Numbered from the stretch's first letter, positions 8,567 to 18,471 are shown. The stretch is DNA of 60,815 bases from Bacteroidota bacterium (GCA_012522045.1 JAAYLC010000247.1:1-60815), one strand, 5' to 3'. Program-made: numbers and translations. The notes: generated from the sequence alone by a model not told the origin.

Positions 8567-9783
8567 TTTTTTGAAGTTGTTCTCATAAAAGTTAAAAGTA
8601 ACGCAACCGTAAGATATCCCATAGATCGATACAAATAATTTTCAAACATGAATACAATCATAATCCCAACTATAAATGAAAAAACAAAAAAGTCTTTGCG
8701 CTTTATGGCTAAAACTAGATTTATGAAAAAATAAGATAAAAATAAAAATAGCCCTATGATTCCCTGTTCTAACATGTAGAATAAATATAGGTTGTGCGTA
8801 TTATATTTCCTTTCTAAAGAAATATTTAAATCATTAGTGCTATATGTTTTATCCAAAATTGTGCGTTCACTACCTACTCCATAACCTGATATAGGTTTCT
8901 TTTTTATTGTTTCCCAAATTGCCAGCCATCTTGCAGTACGCGAATCATCAGCAACTCTGTTATTAATCTCACTTTCTGTGTTTTCAGGGTTTGTATCCCA
9001 AGCCAGCTCAATAGAAAGCCTTTGTAGGAGGTACATATTTCTAAGGTGATATTTATATAGATAAATACCTGTAAAAATTACAAGCAAGGTACATAGAGCG
9101 TAAATAATCTTTGCTGTTTTTGAAAGGAAAAAAAAGCTTACAAAAATTTGAATTCCATACAGAAGAACTCCAACACGACTCATCGAGAAAATAATACCAA
9201 AACAAAATAATAACAGCAAACCAACTTTGATAGGAGTTCGTAAAGTTTTTGATTGAAACACAAAATAATTAGCGCAAAGAATCCATACTGTATAATAAGT
9301 TGGATGCGTGTTTATCGGAAATGTAAAGTTATAATATGTGTATGTATGTGAGAAGATATTCAAGAGGGACTCGTTGTCGGCATTATAAAAACGAATCAAC
9401 AACATCACCCCTAAGTATAATATAGAACTCGAAACACCTACTATAAAACCCTTCTTTATATATACAGGAGCTTTTTGTTTTAGTGATTTTGAAGCAAAAA
9501 TATATGCGAGAGAAAAAGTTAAAAAAGGAATAGAAATCTCAATTAATCGAAATGCTTCTTTCTTGTATGAAGAAAATAACATTCCTATCAACATCCATAA
9601 AAAGAAAAAAGAAGGTAAAACAAGTAAATTTAGCCAATCTTTTTTATTCGGAAATTCTTTAACTACAAACGCATGTATGATGACAATTCCTGAAAAAGTC
9701 AAAAAAAGAATATTAGCGATTGCCGGAGAAATCGGTAAAATAACACATCCAAGAAACAATATTGAAAGGTAAATCTTTTCCAC
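8563..9783 (-). CDS. O-antigen ligase/polymerase family membrane protein (Wzy_C)
   Basis: A 406-residue polytopic membrane protein. After about nine helices it has a loop ending in KYNTHNLYLFYMLEQGIIG (about 329-347), the Asn-x-His motif followed by a Gly-rich helix of the Wzy_C/WaaL family. The segment PISGYGVGSERTIL (about 297-310) is also typical of the loop. The start is GTG at 9783, 10 bases after the glycosyltransferase stop. It overlaps the PssD-like gene by 4 bases. It could be the true repeat-unit polymerase or a ligase; the locus holds another Wzy_C protein at 3804-5054. Confidence 0.78.
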   Translation of the reverse strand: MEKIYLSILFLGCVILPISPAIANILFLTFSGIVIIHAFVVKEFPNKKDWLNLLVLPSFFFLWMLIGMLFSSYKKEAFRLIEISIPFLTFSLAYIFASKSLKQKAPVYIKKGFIVGVSSSILYLGVMLLIRFYNADNESLLNIFSHTYTYYNFTFPINTHPTYYTVWILCANYFVFQSKTLRTPIKVGLLLLFCFGIIFSMSRVGVLLYGIQIFVSFFFLSKTAKIIYALCTLLVIFTGIYLYKYHLRNMYLLQRLSIELAWDTNPENTESEINNRVADDSRTARWLAIWETIKKKPISGYGVGSERTILDKTYSTNDLNISLERKYNTHNLYLFYMLEQGIIGLFLFLSYFFINLVLAIKRKDFFVFSFIVGIMIVFMFENYLYRSMGYLTVALLLTFMRTTSKK

Positions 9784-9793
9784 TTTCTTAAAT

Positions 9794-10867
9794 TTAATCT
9801 AACAGCTTTTGAAATTCTTTATACAACTCTTTTATTACTTTTTTTCTGTCATACTTCCTTGCTGTTTTAATCGCTCTATCCTTCATCATATGTTTTTCTT
9901 GTTCTGAAAGTTCATAATATGTTATGATTTTATCGGCGAGTTCAATTTCATTTCCGGGTGAAAAAAAATACCCATTTTGATTATGTTCAATAAATGTTTT
10001 GATTCCTGCAATATTACTCCCTATTACAGGAACTCCACATGCCATGGCTTCCAGCCCGACCAACCCTAAACTCTCATTTAATTCAGACGGAAAAACAAAT
10101 AAATCTAACTCATTATAAAGATTACTTAACTGTTGATGTGAAAGCACATCTAAATATTTAACTTGATTATTAAGTTTATATTTCCTTATAATGCTTTTCA
10201 TTTCTTCCACTTGACTCCCTGTACCTGCAATAGAAGCATTAAAGGGAATATTTTTCTCATTCAATACAAACAATGCATTTAAAAAAGTTCTCCACCCTTT
10301 TTCTTCTTCAATTCGAGAAACAAACCCCAAGTGAAATAATTCATTTTTATTTCTATTTTGAAAATTGAATACAGAAAAATCTACACCTCCTGAGGGTGAG
10401 ATATATATTTTACTTGTTGGGAAATCCGGAAAGGTTTCTTCTATAATTTCACGAAAATACCTTGAGGGTACAATAATCCGCTCCGTTTCTCTAATGAGTT
10501 TATTATTAAACCATTTCAAAATTCCTTTATTATATTTAAGAATGTCGGAACCATGGACATTCACAACAAATTTTTTCTTTTTCCCCATCAAAAATCGAGC
10601 TGTCATTAATCCCGGGGATGAATGAGAAAGAAAGTGTATATAAATAAGATCGAAATTGTTTTTACGATAAGCTCTTAAAATCTCTGTATAAAATTTTCTG
10701 TATGTGTTTATTTTAGACCAAAATGATTTTGATCTTCCTGAAATAACTGCTTTTTGAGAAACTTCAATACCCAATTCAACAAGTTCATCTTCTATGTTTT
10801 TTACAAAAATACCATAATCTCGATCGACTTTAGATGGATACAAATTTGAGATAAGAAAAATTTTCAT
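9794..10867 (-). CDS. GT4 family glycosyltransferase
   Basis: A GT-B retaining glycosyltransferase of 357 residues. The N-terminal domain begins MKIFLISNLYPSKVDRDYGIF. The C-terminal half has GFVSRIEEEKGWRTFLNAL, followed by FVFPSELNESLGLVGLEAMACGVPVIGSN, the classic GT4 E-x7-E donor-binding motif. It would transfer a hexose from a nucleotide sugar to the growing lipid-linked oligosaccharide at the inner membrane. A start three codons upstream uses TTG; the ATG at 10867 is preferred. The gap to the upstream asparagine-synthetase-like gene is 60 bases with no visible promoter. Confidence 0.9.
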   Translation of the reverse strand: MKIFLISNLYPSKVDRDYGIFVKNIEDELVELGIEVSQKAVISGRSKSFWSKINTYRKFYTEILRAYRKNNFDLIYIHFLSHSSPGLMTARFLMGKKKKFVVNVHGSDILKYNKGILKWFNNKLIRETERIIVPSRYFREIIEETFPDFPTSKIYISPSGGVDFSVFNFQNRNKNELFHLGFVSRIEEEKGWRTFLNALFVLNEKNIPFNASIAGTGSQVEEMKSIIRKYKLNNQVKYLDVLSHQQLSNLYNELDLFVFPSELNESLGLVGLEAMACGVPVIGSNIAGIKTFIEHNQNGYFFSPGNEIELADKIITYYELSEQEKHMMKDRAIKTARKYDRKKVIKELYKEFQKLLD

Positions 10868-10927
10868 TATATACAAAATGGTGATGAATGGTATTTCAGA
10901 ATGTATTTTAAAATCATTTTGTGATAC

Positions 10928-12655
10928 TTAATCTTCATAAAAGTGCATCTTAACTCCTAACAGCACTGACAATACAGAAAACTTATTCCGATATTCGAAA
11001 ATATCGTCAAAATAAATTTTCTTTAAATCTTCTTTGAGCTCCACATCTTTTATCAAATCAATGTGATTATTGAAAATAGTATCAAATTCATCTAAAATCA
11101 TTGAATCCTTTTTTAACCACTTATGAATAGGACTCATATTGTCGTAATCTAAACCAAAATATTTTTTACCTCCATTTATATATCGTTTTACTAAACGACC
11201 ATACTTGATATTAAAAAGAGAATTTGGCTTAAGTCCGATTTTTTCCCATTTGTATTCTAACACATCAGGATGTTTAACTTTTAACCATTCAAAATAGATA
11301 CGTTGGTTCATTTTAAATTTTTGGGGCAAAGACAACATTACTTTCAAGAACGACTTATAGTAAAAAGGAGATGCTAAATCGATAAAGTTATTGAATAGTT
11401 TATCCCCCAGTAAGGTTCCATTTACTTGACGTGGTTCATAGGTGAATACCTCGTTGTCTGTATGATTATATTGATCGACGATAGTGTCTAAAAAAGATAA
11501 TTTAGAGAGTAATTCTTTATGTTTAACAAAACCTGTTACTCCAATTTTATCAATATTAGCTTTAAAATCAAAAGCAGGTTTAACGAAAGCGCCCGTCGCT
11601 GTATCACCTAATTGTCCGGAATGTACTTGTCCGTATGTTTGAAAATCTATTTTTTGAAAAGCATTATAAATTACAGCATTCGCTGTAAAATATGTTAATC
11701 CATCTGTTGCTTTTACGTAGTTCTGCAAGGTGTTTTCAATTAAAAATTTTCCATGAAAAAGATTGAATTGCTTATGAGAATAAAAATTTTCTTTTGCAAT
11801 TTGCTGTGCTATTTTAATATCACTCGAGTGCGGATCGCCATAGGTATATGTATTTATTTTTTCAAATCCAAGTCTCCTAGCTATCAGCAAATTGACTCTT
11901 GAATCCATACCACCACTTATCAATCCAAAATGCTCATAGTTATTCATGGTATCTTTTTCCCATTCTTCTTGAATTGCAGCTATAAAAAAAGAATCTATTT
12001 TCTCAATCGTATCAGAAATATTTGAAAATTTTTCATCTCTTTTAAATTTAAAATAACTGGTTTCTTTAAAAAATTTTTGTTCTGAATTAAAAATTAATGT
12101 CGAACCATAATTTAACTTCTTAATTTCATTGACTGTGGTAAAGTTATAGAAAGTTTGTCCGTACAGAGCGACTGCGTATATTCCATTATAATCATAATTT
12201 AAAGATATTCCGGTTGCTCTGAGAATTTTTGATAACACATGCATTTCTGAGGCAAAGGCAAAACCAAGATTAGCATCATAATAATAATAAAGGACTCTTG
12301 TTGATAGAATGTCATTGAATATGATTATTTCTTCCGATTCTTTAGAAAAGATAAATCCGGAGAAAGAACCTTTTAATTCTGATATAAATTTTTCACCTCT
12401 TTTTTCGTATTCTCTTATAAACATCTTTGGATTACTTATAGGAGAATAATTTATACCTTCAAAACAGATAATATATTTATAATCCTCATATAAAAACCTA
12501 TCCTTTTGAAACTTGTTCAAAACAGAACGTCCAAACCTATATTTCTTATAAACAATTTCTTCTCCGATAATATTAGGAAAAGAAGCATTATAGAAATATT
12601 TAAATGCTTCGTTTTTAGATGTTTTGGTTAATAGAACCCCATAAATGCCTGCCAT
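10928..12655 (-). CDS. Asparagine-synthetase-like protein lacking the glutaminase Cys
   Basis: A 575-residue protein with an N-terminal Ntn/GATase-II-like half and a C-terminal ATP pyrophosphatase half. The PP-loop SGGMDS (residues 247-252) is intact. The N-terminus is MAGIYG: residue 2 is Ala, where glutamine-dependent asparagine synthetases need Cys2. It therefore probably cannot hydrolyse glutamine and would need ammonia or another nucleophile, or may have a different adenylation substrate. Its place between the flippase and a glycosyltransferase suggests amidation or aminoacyl decoration of the glycan rather than asparagine supply. The start overlaps the flippase stop (TAATG). The function is inferred. 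Confidence 0.75.
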   Translation of the reverse strand: MAGIYGVLLTKTSKNEAFKYFYNASFPNIIGEEIVYKKYRFGRSVLNKFQKDRFLYEDYKYIICFEGINYSPISNPKMFIREYEKRGEKFISELKGSFSGFIFSKESEEIIIFNDILSTRVLYYYYDANLGFAFASEMHVLSKILRATGISLNYDYNGIYAVALYGQTFYNFTTVNEIKKLNYGSTLIFNSEQKFFKETSYFKFKRDEKFSNISDTIEKIDSFFIAAIQEEWEKDTMNNYEHFGLISGGMDSRVNLLIARRLGFEKINTYTYGDPHSSDIKIAQQIAKENFYSHKQFNLFHGKFLIENTLQNYVKATDGLTYFTANAVIYNAFQKIDFQTYGQVHSGQLGDTATGAFVKPAFDFKANIDKIGVTGFVKHKELLSKLSFLDTIVDQYNHTDNEVFTYEPRQVNGTLLGDKLFNNFIDLASPFYYKSFLKVMLSLPQKFKMNQRIYFEWLKVKHPDVLEYKWEKIGLKPNSLFNIKYGRLVKRYINGGKKYFGLDYDNMSPIHKWLKKDSMILDEFDTIFNNHIDLIKDVELKEDLKKIYFDDIFEYRNKFSVLSVLLGVKMHFYED

Positions 12656-13980
12656 TATCGAATATTTTTTGAAAAAGGATTAAAATAGGTTACTAAATTT
12701 TCTTTTCTTTTTAGAAAAATAGCATTTAAAACAAACCAAATTGTAAGGCTTACGGATGTTCCCACTGCGGCACCAATATTTCCGTATGTAGGAATGAGTA
12801 TAAAATTTAGTACTAAATTTAATATCAAAGTCAGAATAGCATTGTATTGATATTGCTTGTGATAACCAATCATCTGCATGATAATTGCCGCAGAACCAAA
12901 GAAGCTATTTAATAGGTGCATCAAACACAATATCATTAAAACCCAATAACCCGATTTAAATTCTTCTCCAAACAAACCTAAAAAAAACTGATTAAATATA
13001 ATTAAAATCAAGGTTATGATAACGGTAATGATGAAGTTCAATATTGTGCTAAAGCGTACTAACTTATCTAGCTCTACTCTCTTTTTTTCATAGTAAAGTC
13101 GAGCGACCCTGGGAGCTAAACCGGAGTTAATAGCCTCCATCGCAAAACTAGCTCCCAAAGCAATTTTTATAGCTACATTATAAACTCCGATTTCTGAATC
13201 ACTGACATAAATACCCAATACAAAACTGTCTATCCAATTTAAAAAAACTATGATTGAAGTTGAGATTAGCATAGGAAAAGAATCTGTCATAAATTTCCAA
13301 GAATTCTCTTCTCCAGTGATTGTTATCTTTTTAAAGTTTTTATAAACGACTATAAACCCAATGATAGATAGAAATGTAATTGCATAAAAATGTGCTTTTA
13401 TGGCATTAAGAGGTGATATCAATATAAAATCAAAAACTAAAAGGAGGAAAAAAGCGAAACAAAATTTCCCAGTATTATTAAAAAAAGAAAACCAATTGTT
13501 AAGACCTTTAGCGCGAAGTACCCCGGCAGATAATTTAATCATGGTCCAGCCCGGAATAGCAATAATTGCCCACAAATAAACATCTATAAATTGAGGTTTA
13601 TTAAAAAGTTGGACTACAATTAAGTCTCTGAAAAGATATAATATCAAAGTTATCAGTAACGAAAGTGAAAACGTTTTTAAGTATACTTTGTAAAATAGCC
13701 CAGGTTCGTTTTTCCACTTTAACGGATTGGAGTAATATTTTACTAAATGCACATCAACTCCAAAAGTAGAAACAGTACTGGCAAACATAAATACTGCAAA
13801 GCCTAACGTAATCAATCCATTCATGGAAGCTCCATAACGACTTGCAACCAAATATGTAAATGCATATCCGAAAATAATTCCTAATCCTCTAAAGATTATA
13901 AATCCAAAGCTTTTGCTTAGGATATCTTTATGGTTTGGATTGTGAATTGTTTGCTTTATATGCGCTTGCAGTCTTTTCAA
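12655..13980 (-). CDS. Polysaccharide flippase, Wzx/MATE-like
   Basis: A 441-residue membrane protein with 12-14 hydrophobic helices. It belongs to the polysaccharide-export branch of the MOP superfamily, which flips undecaprenyl-linked repeat units to the periplasmic face. The early segment KSFGFIIFRGLGIIFGYAFTYLVA, with RYGASMNG after it, is typical, as is the late NIGAAVGTSVSLTIWF helix. The only start that keeps the first helix is TTG at 13980; no in-frame ATG comes before residue 53. It overlaps the start of the asparagine-synthetase-like gene, so the two are translationally coupled. Confidence 0.88.
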   Translation of the reverse strand: MKRLQAHIKQTIHNPNHKDILSKSFGFIIFRGLGIIFGYAFTYLVASRYGASMNGLITLGFAVFMFASTVSTFGVDVHLVKYYSNPLKWKNEPGLFYKVYLKTFSLSLLITLILYLFRDLIVVQLFNKPQFIDVYLWAIIAIPGWTMIKLSAGVLRAKGLNNWFSFFNNTGKFCFAFFLLLVFDFILISPLNAIKAHFYAITFLSIIGFIVVYKNFKKITITGEENSWKFMTDSFPMLISTSIIVFLNWIDSFVLGIYVSDSEIGVYNVAIKIALGASFAMEAINSGLAPRVARLYYEKKRVELDKLVRFSTILNFIITVIITLILIIFNQFFLGLFGEEFKSGYWVLMILCLMHLLNSFFGSAAIIMQMIGYHKQYQYNAILTLILNLVLNFILIPTYGNIGAAVGTSVSLTIWFVLNAIFLKRKENLVTYFNPFSKNIR

Positions 13981-14046
13981 ATTTTGATTTTTAAAATCTC
14001 AAGAAATTCCTATAAAATACTTGAATTAAATAGGTGAATTATAATT

Positions 14047-15015
14047 TTACAAAGATTCTACTCCGGCATAACGTTTCATTCTTTTGAATAGAAATAGCAT
14101 GAAAAAGAAGAATGAGAATATAAAGATAAAAATCAGAGGATATTTCACCTTATTTGAGAGGATTGGATTCTCTACAATATTGTAATCCATGTTTACCAAT
14201 CGAACGACAGTATCATAGTCTTCTTGTTTTAATTCTACTTCCAACAATTCATCTAACAGGGCTTTTTTTCTTTCTAATAAAAAATGAAAGTTTGAGTTCT
14301 CACTGATTACCACTCCTGAATTTGGCACCGATGAATTTGTTGTAACAGCATTAATAATAGAATCAATTTGAGCAATCATCTTTTTATGCTCTTTAACTTG
14401 AAAATCAATATTCTGCTTATATACTTCTTTATAAGCAACAAAATGTTCATTGGTATCCCAATAATTAAATATTGCATCTATAATTTCCTTTGAGTGATGT
14501 TTTTCACCTATCGTAGTAAATGAAATCTTATGATATTTAAAATATTTGCTGGTAGTAAGATCTGTAACGAAGTTTTCTATATCTTGATTCTGAAATAATA
14601 TCCTGAAAACATCAATTTGTTCTCGGGATTTCGTCATCATATTGTATATATCTGAAATCGGTTCAATTTCTATATTTCTGATATTATTATAAGCAGAAGG
14701 CGACAGGGTTTTTAGAAAAATAGTATCCCTTTCATTAATTTTTTCATTTAAGTATTCAATATTTTTATATAAGTAATCAACACTTTCAAAATTTGGAATT
14801 ACTATCCCTTCATTGATATATGTGATTTTTTTTTGAGAATCTAAATAATATCCGTATCCTATTCCCACAATAAGAAGTACCAATACAATAATCCAATATT
14901 TTAAAAAAAATGATATCGCCAGAAATAAACCCCTGACCATTCTTTTAAAAAACCTATTGACTTTATTTAGTAAATAGCCTAAATCTATTTCTTCTGTGTG
15001 ATTCTGTTCTGCCAT
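14047..15015 (-). CDS. Wzz-like chain-length determinant
   Basis: A 322-residue polysaccharide co-polymerase without a tyrosine-kinase domain. One membrane helix lies near residues 38-58 (FFLKYWIIVLVLLIVGIGYG) and another near the C-terminus (about 292-310), with a long, partly coiled periplasmic domain between. This is the classic Wzz topology. It would set the length of the polymer made by the Wzy-type protein. The N-terminal MAEQNHTEEIDLGYLLNKV is similar to other Bacteroidota Wzz proteins. It starts 12 bases after the rmlD stop, so it is probably in the same transcript. Confidence 0.8.
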   Translation of the reverse strand: MAEQNHTEEIDLGYLLNKVNRFFKRMVRGLFLAISFFLKYWIIVLVLLIVGIGYGYYLDSQKKITYINEGIVIPNFESVDYLYKNIEYLNEKINERDTIFLKTLSPSAYNNIRNIEIEPISDIYNMMTKSREQIDVFRILFQNQDIENFVTDLTTSKYFKYHKISFTTIGEKHHSKEIIDAIFNYWDTNEHFVAYKEVYKQNIDFQVKEHKKMIAQIDSIINAVTTNSSVPNSGVVISENSNFHFLLERKKALLDELLEVELKQEDYDTVVRLVNMDYNIVENPILSNKVKYPLIFIFIFSFFFFMLFLFKRMKRYAGVESL

Positions 15016-15027
15016 AATTTTGAATAA

Positions 15028-15882
15028 TTAAATGACTGTCTTTTTTATCAATAATTGCAGACTCTCCTGCCATTCTTTTTGAGTTATATTTAGTTCTTTT
15101 TTTGCTTTCGTATTGTCCAACACACTGTATTTCGGTCGTTTGGCAAAAGTACGGTAATAGTCGGTTTTTGCAAGTTTTGCATGCTTATACTTTGGAATGT
15201 TTTCTAAAATGGCTTTTGCAAATCCATACCAAGTGGTCTGTCCTGCATTGCTGTAATGATAAACGCCAAATGCCTGACAATCTTGTGATATGAGTTCTAA
15301 AATTACCGCTGCCAAATCATTGGCATTTGTTGGTGTTCCTGTTTGTTCGGTTGTAATTGTCATGGACTTGTCTTCCGAAGCCAACCGCAAAATCGTATTA
15401 AAAAAATTATGTCCGTATTGTGAATACAGCCACGAAGTGCGTAAAATAAAATAATCGCCTCCTATTTCTTGAATGTATTGCTCTCCTTTTAATTTAGAAG
15501 CGCCATACACGTTAATCGGATTTGTTAAATCTTTTTCATGGTAAGGGGTGGTTTTCATTCCGTCAAAAACATAGTCAGTGGAAAGATGATAGAGCACCAC
15601 CCGGTAATTTTTACAAATCGCTGCCAAGTTTTTCACACCTTCAGCATTGACAAGAAACGCTTTCTCCGCATCTTTTTCTGCTTCCTCCACATTGGTATAA
15701 GCCGCGGTATTGATGCAATGTGTAAAATTGTTTTCTTCAAAAAATTGTTTTAGTGTGTAGAAATCGGAAATATCCAATTCTTTTTTTGAAGCAAAGACAA
15801 ACTTAAAGGCAGGATAATTTGCTGCCGCATCTTTTAAACAGCTCCCTAACTGTCCGTTGGCACCGGTAATCAATATATTCAC
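15028..15882 (-). CDS. rmlD: RmlD, dTDP-4-dehydrorhamnose reductase
   Basis: An SDR-type reductase that performs the last step of dTDP-L-rhamnose synthesis, using NAD(P)H. It shows GANGQLGSCLKD at the N-terminus, TAAYTNVEEAEKD, DYVFDG and YGASKLKGEQ with the catalytic YxxxK. The length (284-288 residues) is normal. No ATG is available: a GTG at 15882 gives MNILITGANGQLG, the typical family N-terminus, while TTG at 15894 gives four extra residues. It is separated from rmlC by about 150 bases, in which I see no gene and no convincing promoter. Confidence 0.93.
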   Translation of the reverse strand: MNILITGANGQLGSCLKDAAANYPAFKFVFASKKELDISDFYTLKQFFEENNFTHCINTAAYTNVEEAEKDAEKAFLVNAEGVKNLAAICKNYRVVLYHLSTDYVFDGMKTTPYHEKDLTNPINVYGASKLKGEQYIQEIGGDYFILRTSWLYSQYGHNFFNTILRLASEDKSMTITTEQTGTPTNANDLAAVILELISQDCQAFGVYHYSNAGQTTWYGFAKAILENIPKYKHAKLAKTDYYRTFAKRPKYSVLDNTKAKKELNITQKEWQESLQLLIKKTVI

Positions 15883-16036
15883 AGGATTTTTCAAACTGGC
15901 GCAGGTGTAATTTATTGGTATTGAAAGATTTTATTTACGTGAATCATTTCACTTATTTCCAATGCTTAATTTAAAAAAAGAGCGCATATTTCCAACAAAT
16001 ATTTGCCCGTGATACACATTTTAAATGCGTTTAAAT

Positions 16037-16585
16037 TTAAAGATTCATCAACTCTTTAAAAGAAGGCAAATTTTTATCTTTTTCAGAAATGATAAACTCC
16101 TCTTCAGGGAGATGCCAATCAAGGTTTAAGGTTGCGTCATTATAGATGATTCCGCCCTCGGATTCGCTGTCGTAAAAATTATCGCATTTATATGCAAAGA
16201 TGGATTCTTCGGACAAGGTGATAAATCCGTGAGCAAATCCTTTTGGTATAAACAATTGAAGGTGCGCTTCTGCGTCTAAAATCAGCGAAAATGACTGTCC
16301 GAAAGTGGACGATTCTTTTCGGATATCCACAACGATATCCAATACTTTTCCTTGAATGACGCGAACCAATTTTGCCTGAGCCATTTCTCCGGACTGAAAA
16401 TGAAGCCCGCGCAACACGCCTTTTGCCGATACGGATTGATTGTCCTGAACAAAATCAATGTTCAATCCTGTTTTTTCTCTAAATAATTTTTGATTGTACG
16501 ATTCAAAAAAAATGCCGCGACTGTCTTTAAAAATTCGCGGTTTTACGATAAAACAATCGTTAAGGGGCGTGTTTATTATTTCCAT
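16037..16585 (-). CDS. rmlC: RmlC, dTDP-4-dehydrorhamnose 3,5-epimerase
   Basis: A cupin-fold epimerase of 182 residues acting on dTDP-4-keto-6-deoxyglucose, the third step of the rhamnose pathway. SVSAKGVLRGLHFQ contains the catalytic His region. DIVVDIRKESSTFGQ and FIPKGFAHGFITLSE are further family signatures. The ATG at 16585 overlaps the rmlA stop by one base (TGATG), indicating translational coupling; an extra upstream codon in frame would be TTG. Confidence 0.95.
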   Translation of the reverse strand: MEIINTPLNDCFIVKPRIFKDSRGIFFESYNQKLFREKTGLNIDFVQDNQSVSAKGVLRGLHFQSGEMAQAKLVRVIQGKVLDIVVDIRKESSTFGQSFSLILDAEAHLQLFIPKGFAHGFITLSEESIFAYKCDNFYDSESEGGIIYNDATLNLDWHLPEEEFIISEKDKNLPSFKELMNL

Positions 16586-17442
16586 CAATCCAATTGTAAT
16601 AAATGTTTTCCATATCCGCTTTTTAATAGCGGTTCTGCCAAAGCGTAGAGTTGTTCTTTGTTTATATATCCCATTTCATAGGCGGCTTCTTCTATCGCGC
16701 CTATTTTTAATCCTTGGCGTTCTTCAATGACTTCGACAAATTGAGCAGCTTGCATTAAGGATGAGAACGTTCCGGTATCTAACCACGCCGTTCCTTTGTC
16801 CAAGATGCTAACATGAAGTTTTCCACGTTTGAGGTATTCATTGTTCACATCGGTGATTTCCAATTCTCCGCGTGCACTGGGTTTAATGTTTGCCGCAATT
16901 TCCACCACATCATTGTCGTAAAAATAGATTCCGGGAACTGCATAATTCGATTTTGGATTTTTTGGTTTCTCTTCAATTGAAAGTACTTTTCCGTCTTTGT
17001 CAAATTCAACCACGCCATATCGTTCCGGATCCATTACGTGATACGCATAAATGATTCCTCCGTCGGGATTGTTGTTGGATTGAAGCAGTTCTTTTAATCC
17101 GGAACCATAAAAAATGTTGTCTCCCAGAATTAAAGCTACTTTATCCTGACCGATAAAATCTTTTCCGATGATAAAAGCCTCTGCCAATCCATTTGGCTGC
17201 GCTTGTTCAGCATACTGAAAATTGCAACCCAGCTGGCTTCCGTCGCCCAATAATTTTTGAAATAACGGCAAATCCTGAGGGGTGGAAATAATTAAAATAT
17301 CGCGAATTCCGGCGAGCATCAATGTCGATAAAGGATAATAAATCATCGGCTTGTCGTAAACTGGCATCAGCTGCTTGCTCACCGCAAGGGTCAAGGGATG
17401 TAATCGAGTACCGGATCCTCCGGCAAGTATGATTCCTTTCAT
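16585..17442 (-). CDS. rmlA: RmlA, glucose-1-phosphate thymidylyltransferase
   Basis: A 285-residue nucleotidyltransferase making dTDP-glucose from dTTP and glucose-1-phosphate, the committed step to dTDP-rhamnose. [33 protein letters not shown] is the signature N-terminus with the nucleotide-binding GGSGTRL loop and the catalytic Lys. GDNIFYGSG and [11 protein letters not shown] are also family motifs. It lies 10 bases downstream of rmlB and overlaps rmlC. Confidence 0.97.
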   Translation of the reverse strand: MKGIILAGGSGTRLHPLTLAVSKQLMPVYDKPMIYYPLSTLMLAGIRDILIISTPQDLPLFQKLLGDGSQLGCNFQYAEQAQPNGLAEAFIIGKDFIGQDKVALILGDNIFYGSGLKELLQSNNNPDGGIIYAYHVMDPERYGVVEFDKDGKVLSIEEKPKNPKSNYAVPGIYFYDNDVVEIAANIKPSARGELEITDVNNEYLKRGKLHVSILDKGTAWLDTGTFSSLMQAAQFVEVIEERQGLKIGAIEEAAYEMGYINKEQLYALAEPLLKSGYGKHLLQLD

Positions 17443-17452
17443 AATTTTCTGG

Positions 17453-18463
17453 TTACAGACGTTCTTTGTTTTCTAAATACCAACGAACGGTTTTTCTTAT
17501 TCCTGATTCAAAATTCTCTTCGGCTTTCCAACCCAATTCATTTTCAATTTTAGTGGCGTCAATAGCATACCTAAAATCGTGTCCCGGACGATCCTTCACA
17601 TAGGTTATCTGATCGTGATAAGAAGTCTTTTGAGGTAAAAGTTCATCCAAGATATCGCATATTTTTTGAGCGATATAAATATTCTCTCGTTCATTTTTTC
17701 CGCCGATATTATAGGTTTCTCCCAGTTTTCCATTTTCGAGAACTTTCAAAATTCCCGTGCAATGATCTTTTACATACAGCCAATCTCGCACATTTTTTCC
17801 GTCGCCGTATATCGGAATCGGATTCCCGGAAATTGCATTTCGAATGATCGTAGGGATTAGTTTCTCTTTGTGTTGATAAGCACCGTAATTATTGGAGCAA
17901 TTGGTGGTAACAACCGGCATTCCGTACGTATGAAAATAACTTCTTACGATAAAATCGGAAGCGGCTTTTGAAGCGCTGTAAGGACTGTTTGGAGCATAGG
18001 GTGTTTGTTCTGTGAACAGTCCTGTTTTACCCAGAGTTCCATAAACTTCATCGGTTGAAACATGAAGAAATCTAGCATTTTGGAAATTTTCTTTTAATGC
18101 ATTAGGACCGGTCATCCAGGTATGATAAGCGGTATTTAATAAATTAAATGTTCCGACAATATTGGTCTGAATAAAAGCTCCCGGATCAGAGATTGAATTG
18201 TCCACATGACTTTCAGCGGCAAAATGTACAACCTGCTCAAATTGATATTTTTCAAACAATTCTTTTACCAGTTGGTGGTCACATATATCTCCGTGGATGA
18301 AAGTTATTTTATCAGCTACTAATTTCAGGTTGTCTTTGTTCCCTGCATAGGTCAGTTTGTCTAAAACCACAAGGTTTTCTTGTCCTTTTTCTACTAGATG
18401 TTCAACAAAATTGGCGCCTATGAATCCGGCTCCGCCTGTGATTAAAACATGCTTTTTAGTCAT
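17453..18463 (-). CDS. rmlB: RmlB, dTDP-glucose 4,6-dehydratase
   Basis: A 336-residue extended SDR that converts dTDP-glucose to dTDP-4-keto-6-deoxyglucose. It shows [14 protein letters not shown] (NAD-binding), [22 protein letters not shown] (active-site Asp/Glu region) and YSASKAASD (catalytic YxxxK). It is the first of the four rml genes in transcription order and starts 8 bases after the stop of the DUF6909-like gene, so the rml genes may share that gene's promoter. Confidence 0.97.
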   Translation of the reverse strand: MTKKHVLITGGAGFIGANFVEHLVEKGQENLVVLDKLTYAGNKDNLKLVADKITFIHGDICDHQLVKELFEKYQFEQVVHFAAESHVDNSISDPGAFIQTNIVGTFNLLNTAYHTWMTGPNALKENFQNARFLHVSTDEVYGTLGKTGLFTEQTPYAPNSPYSASKAASDFIVRSYFHTYGMPVVTTNCSNNYGAYQHKEKLIPTIIRNAISGNPIPIYGDGKNVRDWLYVKDHCTGILKVLENGKLGETYNIGGKNERENIYIAQKICDILDELLPQKTSYHDQITYVKDRPGHDFRYAIDATKIENELGWKAEENFESGIRKTVRWYLENKERL

Positions 18464-18471
18464 TCTATTGG

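Noticed and set aside
10928-12655. Housekeeping asparagine synthetase asnB
   Set aside because: Cys2 is missing and the gene is embedded in the glycan cassette, so primary asparagine synthesis is unlikely.
15939-15952. Small hairpin GTGAA-TCAT-TTCAC between rmlC and rmlD
   Set aside because: The 5-bp stem has no T run and is too short for a terminator; it is expected by chance.
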